From positions 4,155,991 to 4,219,990 of the forward strand of contig NC_088297.1 of the NCBI RefSeq assembly GCF_032854445.1: 64,000 bases of DNA, read 5' to 3'. Both the position numbers and the translations under genes were made by a program. This document shows positions 40,601-49,900 of the stretch, piece after piece (the stretch's first letter is position 1; each line of letters opens with the position of its first letter). This DNA comes from Liolophura sinensis (taxonomy: Eukaryota > Mollusca > Polyplacophora > Chitonida > Chitonidae). The notes under the pieces were generated by a model. That model ran no database searches. It saw nothing but the letters and a program-made list of their open reading frames with translations, and was not told the origin of the DNA.

Positions 40601-43600
40601 TGCAGAAAAGCTTTGACATTGGAAATATGGGTGAAAGTGCGGTTAAGAGCACTCAAAGGGAACCAAGCACATGCAGTTTGCTCCAAGCGCTGAAGGAACG
40701 TCACCGTTCGAACACCAATATTACCGAGTATTTGGAGGGTCCCTCGTCATCGACGACAGGTAGGCTATTTCCACTCCCTATGAACCCCACGTATGCGTGT
40801 ATTAATGTGACTGTGTACTTTCTATTTAGTGATAGCACATGGGCAGTGTTACTGCAGTGTTTTTTAGAGAAACAAATTACAAATCAAATCAAATCAAATA
40901 CATGTACTTTTATTGCATAACTATGCCAGTATTGGCTAAAGGTCCCTATGACTTATTAACCGTCCGATAGGGACCTGCGGTGTAGGCTTATTATTATTAA
41001 TTTTTTTTGGATTCACTGAAATCATGAAAAGGTGAATTTCAGAATATAGTAGTGTGTGAAACGGACCATGGCCGTTTTGGAATGTCCTGGAATGTTTTAA
41101 GTGTAGGCCCTACTGCCGTAATACGGAGGCTGATTGTAAGGGGAGATAACTTTGACAAGTTCTGCTCTATAGGCCTAAGCATAGTGTGAAAATTATCTTG
41201 AAAAGACAGTAAGTTTTTGCGCACACTTAACATTTTGAAAGACTTCTATTATTCATAGGTCTACCTATAGCATAAATATTAGATATTTTTTTTTTTTGAT
41301 TTAATTATTTATTTGATTTTGACGAGTATTGTTAATACCGGGATCTATTTTTGATTTTAGAACTGGTGCTATTTTCCAGGGGAAAAAATAAGGGATTCAG
41401 TTCCAGGAGCCATTTGTCCTTAAAACATACAATATAGGCCTAGTATAAAAATCAAGGGGTAAAGTGTGATTATTTTAGGCGCCAGTGGCAGAAATAGGGT
41501 CGCCATTGGCCCCTAATATACCCTTATTTTTACCCCTGAATTCTCAGTGTAAAAGCATTTATGATGAATTTACATGCATACATTGTGATCCATCATTCAT
41601 GGTCAAGAAAAGAATCCATAGCCAACCACATTCTTTTGGGAGTTTGATTGTTATGGTAGAAATCTGAGCAGTTGATTAGTAATTTTTATTGTTGTTGTTT
41701 ATTTCAGACACACTTGATCTTGGGCAATGGGCTGCACCTACAGCGACTGTATCTAGACCATCAACCATTCCCGAGTTTGTCACAAAGGAGGAAGTTTTGA
41801 AAGCTGAGATACTGTGGGCGTTAAACATCATAGAATGTCACCATTCCTATAAATCCTGTGAGGGAATTGGGGGACTTTTCTGTAAAATGTTTCCTGACAG
41901 CAGCATCGCAGCGCAATTCATGTGTGGAGAGAAAAAATCAGCATATCTTACTGTGTTTGGACTAGCTCCGCATTTCCAGACTCTCTTGAAGCAGAAGATT
42001 GATAGCAAGTTTGTTCTCCTCTTCGATGAATCCCTGAACAAAAAGAACCAAAAGAAACAAATGGATTTCTATGCGCGTGTGTGGGAAAACGATGAAGTGA
42101 AGTCCAGGTACCTTGATTCCAAATTTGTTGGGCACTGTACAGCTACAGACATGATGGCACATGATGGCAGAATTTCAGTCAGTTTTTGGAGACTTGAACC
42201 CTCGTAATCTGATACAAGTCAGTATGGATGGCCCCAGCGTAAACTGGAAGTTTTACCACAGCTTACAAGTAGATTTAGAAACTAAGTATGGGAGGACACT
42301 TTTAGACGTGGGCTCATGTGGGCTGCACATCTGCCATGGTGCATTCCAAACTGGAGTGGAGAAGTCTGAAATGGGTGTAGCTAACATTTTACGTTCTCTT
42401 TACTCATTGTTCCGGGACTCTCCTGCTAGACGAGAAGATTACACAAAAGTAACTGATGGGGCTAAAATCCCTCTCAAATTCTGTAAGACTAGGTGGCTGG
42501 ACAATGCCCCATGTGCCTCAAGGGCCATTGAAATATGGGACAGTATTTGTAAATATGTGTCAGCTGTGAAAAGGAAAACTGTCACTAAACCAGACAATCA
42601 GTCTTACTTGACAGTCCAAAAAGCTGTGGAGGATCCATTGACACTGGCACGACTTAAGTTTTTCTTGGCAGTTGCACAAGAAATTACACCATTCTTGACC
42701 AAGTATCAAAGTGACCAACCACTACTGCCCTATATCACTCATGATCTATTGGTCCTGATACAAGGTTTGCTGGAGAGATTTGTTGACCACAAGGTAACAG
42801 ACTCATTAACGGCTGCAAAGATAGCTTTGTTTGATGTCAGAGACAAGAAAAACTTTGTTGAAATTTCAAAGATTGATGTTGGGTTAGCTGCAGACAAGAC
42901 ATTGAAGGAGGCTTATCGATCAAAGAAGATATCGGATAGAGCCGTGTTAACGTTTAGAATGGAGTGCAGAACGCTTTTAATTGAACTTGTAGCTAAACTT
43001 ATTGAAAAGTGCCCTGTTAAATACCCTCTAGCCAGAAGTGTTGCATGTCTGGATCCTAGGCATTTTAACCAGAAAGAGGTGGCCATAAAGTTCATGAGGA
43101 AGACTCTATTAATATTGACAGATGCTCATTGGATTACACCTGAATTTGGTGATGAGGCTCTTCGTCAGTTTTCTAGGTACTTGGATGATGCAGCAATAAA
43201 GCATATGCACTTTGATCCCAAAGTCACCCGATTAGACAGACTTTGGCACATGGATATTTCGAACAAAGTCGAATTCCGTGAGCTCTGGGGAGTGGTGAGC
43301 CTACTGCTGCTGATGTCCCATGGTCAGGCCACTGTAGAGCGTGGCTTTTCCATTAATAAAGAGGTCGAGGTTGAGAACTTGAGGGAGGATTCAATTATTG
43401 CCCAGAGGATTATATGTGATCATTTACACAACATTGGTGGTGTTCAGAATGTTGTATTGGACAAAAAACTTCTGATGTCTGCCAGTGCTGCTCGTCGAAG
43501 ATATCAGGACTATTTAGATGAACAGAAACGGTTGAAGGAGAAGTTGCCAGCCATGGCCCGAAAGCGGAAAATGGAAGAGGAAGTGGCGGAGTTAAAAACA

Positions 43601-46600
43601 CAACAGAAGAGATTGAGGGGTGACATTGATTCTCTAAGATTGTCTGCTGATGAATTTTCAGTCAGAGCAGAAAAGGAAAGAGACTTGTCTCACATAAGCA
43701 AATCGAACAGCTTGCGCGAATCAGCACAGCGCAAAGAAATGGACCTGAAACAGTTAGAAGAGACACTTGCTCAGAAATCACAACAGTTGAAGAACATGTG
43801 AAAATCTCATTTGAAAATCATGTCTGTGTATATCTCATGACATTTGAAAAAAAAAAAAACATGTGAATTATTAACTCATTAAAGTTCATTATATGTATGA
43901 GAGAAAAGTTTTATATTGTGTTTAAATTTGTCCTGGAAAATAATGTATTTGTCCTGGAAAAGTCCTGGAAAAGTCCTGGAATTTTACAAGTCACAGACTG
44001 TACGAACCCTGGTGTGATATTTTCTGCACGGTGGCAGTATGGAGTGGATGAAATCAGGTCAGTCTTGAATGTACTTATTTATTATTGGATGAAATCAGGT
44101 CAGTGTTCATTGTACTTATTTATTTTTGGATGAAATCAGGTCGGTGTTGAATGTACTTATTTATTATTGGACGAAATCAGGTCAGTGTTTAATGTACTTA
44201 TTTATTATTGGATGAAATCAGGTCGGTGTTGAATGTACTTATTTATTGCCATTCTCAAAGTCCTCAACTTGTGTGTGATATTTTCTGCACGGTGGCAGTA
44301 TGGAGTGGATGAAATCAGGTTAGTGTTCAATGTACTAATTTATTATTGGATGAAATCAGGTCAGTGTTCATTGTCCTTACTTATTATTGGACGAAATCAG
44401 GTCAGTGTTTAATGTACATATTTATTACTGGATGAAATCAGGTCAGTGTTCAATGTACTTATTTATTATTGGATGAAATCAGGTCAGTGTTGAATGTATT
44501 TATTTATTTATTATTGGATAAAATCAGGTCAGTGGTCATTGCACTTATTTATTACTGGATGAAATCAGGTCAGTGTTCATTATACTTTATTATTGGATAA
44601 AATCAGGTCAGTGTTTAATGTACTTATTTATTACTGGATGAAATCAGATGAAATCAGGTCAGTGTTTAATGTACTTATTTATTACTGGATGAAATCAGGT
44701 CAGTGTTTAATGTACTTATTTATTATTGGATGAAATCAGGTCAGTGTTCAATGTACTTATTTATTTTTGGATGAAATCAGGCCAGTGTTCATTGTCCTTA
44801 CTTATTATTGGATGAAATCAGGTCAGTGTTTAATGTACTTATTTATTATTGGATGAAATCAGGTCAGTGTTCAATGTACTTATTTATTATTGGATGAAAT
44901 CAGGTCAGTATTGAATGTACTTATTTATTATTGGATGAAATCAGGTCAGTGTTTAATGTACTTATTTATTTTTGGATGAAATCAGGTCAGTGTTGAATGT
45001 ACTTATTTATTACTGGATGAAATCAGGTCAGTGTTCAGTGTACTTATTTATTACTGGATGAAATCAGGTCAGTGTTGCATTCACAAATATATTAACGATA
45101 TTGTTCAATGTAGCTTGCAGGTCACTGGATATAGTATATATAATATAAAATTCTGATGAGCTCTTTGTTGTGGCATTTGTTTTCTGAACACCGGATCAGC
45201 TGTCATCAGGAATTTGGGATAGAGCAAGCTCTCTGGGACTTTATTCCCACCAACATTGGCGAATGAATAAATGAAAATGAAAAATGAAATCTGCCACTAT
45301 TGTGGCAGTCGTTTCATGACTGGGCATTTTGAACAGACAGGTCTTGATCCTGTTTGCACACTTTGAACAGACAGGTCTTGATCCTGTTAGCACACTTTGA
45401 ACAGACAGGTCTTGATCCTGTTTGCACACTTTGAATCAGACAGGTCTTGATCCTGTTTGCACACTTTGAACAGACAGGTCTTGATCCTGTTTGCACACTT
45501 TGAATCAGACACGTCTTGATCCTGTTTGCACACTTTGAATCAGACACGTCTTGATCCTGTTTGCACACTTTGAACAGACAGGTCTTGATCCTTTTTGCAC
45601 ACTTTGAACAGACAGGTCTTGATCCTGTTTGCACACTTTGAACAGACAGGTCTTGATCCTGTTCGCATCACTGATCGAAATTGCGTTGCTGTTGATCGCG
45701 GTGGATAGTTGAGAGAATGAACGTAGCCTACATGTTCATATCCAGTGTGCTGCAGAGTGACATCAATGTGTAAGTTTCGTGATTCCAGAGGGCACACAAA
45801 GTGTGGGTTCAAATCCAACCTTGGACAGTTAATTCATACATTTCCCTGATTGGCTGTTCATGAAGCCTTGGTGTTTGCAGAATCGTTTGTGTGTTGAAGA
45901 CCGCTTTTTATCCCATAAAAGTTAATTTTTCCCGATAATAAAGTCATGACATATCGTTTTGATATGCACCATGTGTAATATAAATTCCAACATTTTGATT
46001 GCTTCTTGTATCTTTGCATTCATCTCAAAGATTCATTGCATACAACTCGGCTGTACAGGCACTACTTTTTCTGCGAATGTCAACATGGCCGACTTTCGAC
46101 CAGGAGATATCGTAAAAAAATGACAGAAAAGGATGCACCAGAGTTATAAATTTGACGAGATAATGGAGTCAGTGTGGAAATCCTCGGCAATTGACTACGA
46201 CATAGAGCTATCACCTCGGAGGCTAAGTAATAGCGCCGATATCTGGCGTTCTCACGTCGGGTTGGTGTCTTTCACGTGCATGTTCATTACAATCATGAAG
46301 CACCCAAACGTCAACGTGTTTGTGTTATTGAATCGTCATCCGAATCTTCACACAAACACTAGCTGATGTCTAAACTCCAATTAGCCATGACAACTCCACA
46401 GACTGTTGCGCTTGTTCAACCTTTGTTAAGTTAAACTGTCAGCTGTTTCTTGAAAGGTGCATTTTCTTCCAGTATGGCTCTCATAAAGATTATTATCATT
46501 TGATTGGTGTTTTACAGCGTACTCAAGAATATTTCACTTATCAGCCAGCGGCCAGCATTATGGTGGGAGGAAGCTGGGCAGAGCGCAGGGGGAAACCCAC

Positions 46601-46865
46601 AAACATGCGCAGGTTGCTGCCAGACCTTCCCACGTATGGCATGAGCTGGACTTGAACTCACAGCGACCGCATTGGGCTTTGATAACGATGACGATGTTGA
46701 ACATTACACATGGGAAAGTTTGCCAGCAAATTGCCAATGTCGGTTGAGCGCTCAAGTTTCCTTCACTGTTAAAACTGACCCCCATCGTACATGTTGTATA
46801 AGATCCGATCGGAAGTTTAAGCTATGCACAATGATCATACCAATAAATAAGTAAATTTATATGTG

Positions 46866-46916
<51 letters not shown>

Positions 46917-49900
46917 TACACTCGTGTCCTCATGGCATTACCAGACACAGTGCTTGAAGACAGCGCATCTCCTTAACAAGGGGGACAACTTTTACCCTGG
47001 CATGTACTGTAGCAGCGTGGATATGATTAGCAAACACTGGGGCTTTTTGACCTTTGTTAAAGGGCATATCCTTTGTGAGACAGAGTACTAATGCCAGGAG
47101 TTTCCTACCACTTAACCAATGAAATAGTGATCAAATCTGATTGGTCGGCTGCAGGTTTTTATGTACAGCAGTTTTGGAAGAGAGAGCGTAGTAAAATCAT
47201 CCGTCAGCCATATGAGTGCCAAATAAGTTTATACTTTAATTTCCTTGTATGTTTCAGCTCTGAGTCTATAGAAACTTTAGAAAGAGAATTTGGCAAATAC
47301 ATGCAGTTTTTATCGTCCTTCCTTAACAACATTGTGAAGAGGGGCTCTTTTTCTCACTGTGAGTACTGCAGAATTTCTGATCAAGAAAGTGTGTATGTGG
47401 GTAGCTTGAGTGATGGGGTGCGGGACTGGATGATGGTAGTTGGTGCAGACGGAGCGAGGTGATTGTAGGTGATAAGGAGATGAGGGCAAATTGATTTGGG
47501 GTGATCAAACGGGTGGGGGTTGGGCATGGTTGAGGGTATGATGGTGTGAGGATAAGTTTGGGAGTGGATGAGAGAACTCAAGATGTACAGATAGTAGAAT
47601 ATAGGTGTGGATGGGTAGGGTGTGGATGGGTAGGGTATGGGTGGGGCTGGGTGGTGGCTGGTTCAGGGTTCATACTATCAGGGGTTTTGCCATTATGACT
47701 TGTTACTGGAGCATTGCCCATTGAACAAAATTTATATACAGATATTGCTACAGCGGCCCGTTCCGTTTCGTTGGGCTCGACCGCCGAGTCGGAAAGAAGA
47801 ACAAATGCCAACGTTTCTGCTACAGAAGCCTTTAATATCGTTGCTCCGTAAAACTACAACAGAAAGACATTACACTGAACAAAGTACCACGTGGACACGT
47901 GACCATAACAATTGTTTTGAGTATTTTCTCTAAATTAATAGGACATGAAACATGCACAAAAACTACCACCATACAAAAACAAAGAACAGATACGCACCAC
48001 TTTGGCTTTGTTGCGCAGAATCGCACGACGGGATAACGTGCAAGCATAGCACGACCTGTGCCGGTCAGTGACCACACCCGATTCTCCCTGGCCACACCTG
48101 AATGCCGTATAGTAGTCAAACAAGCCCTCTATGAGGGGAGACAAGATGGAATTGCTGCAAACTACAGCTTTCACAGATATGCCACACAGTGGGATGAGTG
48201 AGTGGGATTCCTCAACACTGAGTGAGTGAGTGAGTGCTTGAGGTTTAATGTCATACTTAACAATTTTTCAGTCATATGACGGCAAAGGCCTTGGGGTGTA
48301 TTTAATGTGCCTCCTTGTTGCAGGACGTATTTCCACCACCCTTTTACCTAGTGCTGTTTCACTGAGACGCCTTACTGAAGGCAAGTAAGCCGGCCTGCCC
48401 GAGCCATTATACTGATACGGGTCAACCAGTTGTTGCACTATCCCCTTCATGCTGAACGCCAAGCGAGGAAGTTACAACTTCCTCTTTTAAGGTCTTAGGT
48501 GTGACCTGACCCAGGATTGATCCTGGATCTATGAATGCGAATGCTATACCAACTGTGCTATCGGGGCCGGTTACCCTTTACAATGAATAATTTGGATAGT
48601 GTTTATTCCACAGTTAAGGAAAGTATGCATTTCAAAGTGAACTAATCATTGCCTAATTTGCAAGTAGAGTACCAGAAGTAAATTACCTGGAAGTATGCAA
48701 CTTCCCCCCAGCTAATCTCCATGACACAGTACACATGTTACGTCATCTGGTGGGAATTGTCAACTGAATCATGGGAAATCTAATTGTAAATATCCGCTAC
48801 AAGAACTAGCCACACCTTGAATCCAAAACTCCATATTTAATAACTACAATTTTGCTGATCATTGAAACCCATTGACTATTTTCCAAGCAACTATAAAACA
48901 GTTACTATCAAGGACATTGTTGTCCTTTTACCAAACTTTCGGTTGTCGTAATTTTTTTAAGTCTTATTTCAACACAACCGCATTTGAAACCCTTAATGCA
49001 TCAGCTGTTTCTCAAATATTGAGACGCTGTTTCTCAAACATTGAAATGCTGTTTCTCAAACGTTGAGACGCTGTTTCTCAAACGTTGAGATGCTCTTTCT
49101 CAAACGTTGAGACGCTGTTTCTCAAACGTTGAGATGCTGTTTCTCAAACATTGAAATGCTATTTCTCAAACATTGAGACACTGTTTCTCAAACATTGAAA
49201 TGCTGTTTCTCAAACATTGAAATGCTGTTTTTCAAACATTGAAATGCTGTTTATCAAACATTGAAATGCTGTTTCTCAAACGTTGAGATGCTGTTTCTCA
49301 GATGTTGAGACGCTGTTTCTCAACGTTTCTGTCTAACGCTGGGCAATAGAGAGAAAGAAAAACTCATGGCTGTGCAGATACGTCACATAATGTGTTAGAG
49401 ATCGAAGAAAATTGTGAAGTGCCCTGGAGACTACCTATAGGGAAGCTGCATACTTTTAGGTAATAGATTTCTGAGCGCACTCAATTTTTTGCACAGTTGG
49501 TAGAGCGTCCGCTTCGGGACCGGTAGATCCAGGATCAATCCTTGATCAAGTCACACCTAAGACTTTAAAAGAGGAAGTTGTAACTTCCTGGCTTGGCGTT
49601 CAGAATGAAGGGGATAGTGCAACGACTGGTTGACCCGTATCAGTATATTGGCTGGGGCGGGGCCGCTTACTTGCCTTCGGTAAGTCGTCTCAGTGAAGCA
49701 GCACTAAATAAAAGAGCGGTGGAAATCCATCCTGCAACAAGAAGGCACATTACACGTATATGCACCCTAATGATTCCTTCGTCGTCATATGACTAAAAAA
49801 TTGTTGAGTACGACGTTAAACCCCAAGCACTCACTCACTCACTCAATTTTTTGAATACTCAACACTGCGGTTTCTTTGGGCCTCAACAATACACACAGCA

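Larger units (their letters stand above)
40108..44011 (+). mobile_element. hAT-type DNA transposon, about 3.9 kb, inactive
   Basis: The 16-bp terminal inverted repeats are CAGGGTTCGCACAGTC (40108-40123) and the complement of GACTGTACGAACCCTG (43996-44011), with one mismatch. Both ends carry clustered TCCTGGAA motifs, about six on the left (40121-40215) and four on the right (43930-43981), typical of hAT subterminal transposase-binding repeats. The interior has a BED-finger exon and a long transposase exon with a hAT dimerisation region. The 8-bp target duplication expected for hAT is not exact: the left flank ends GTGTTGTG and the right begins GTGTGATA, sharing only a GTGTG core. Frameshifts make it non-autonomous as written. 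Confidence 0.93.

Noticed and set aside
44248-44323. An additional TUBGCP5 exon
   Set aside because: It duplicates the end of exon 19 without an acceptor in front and would repeat a protein segment that GCP5 has once.
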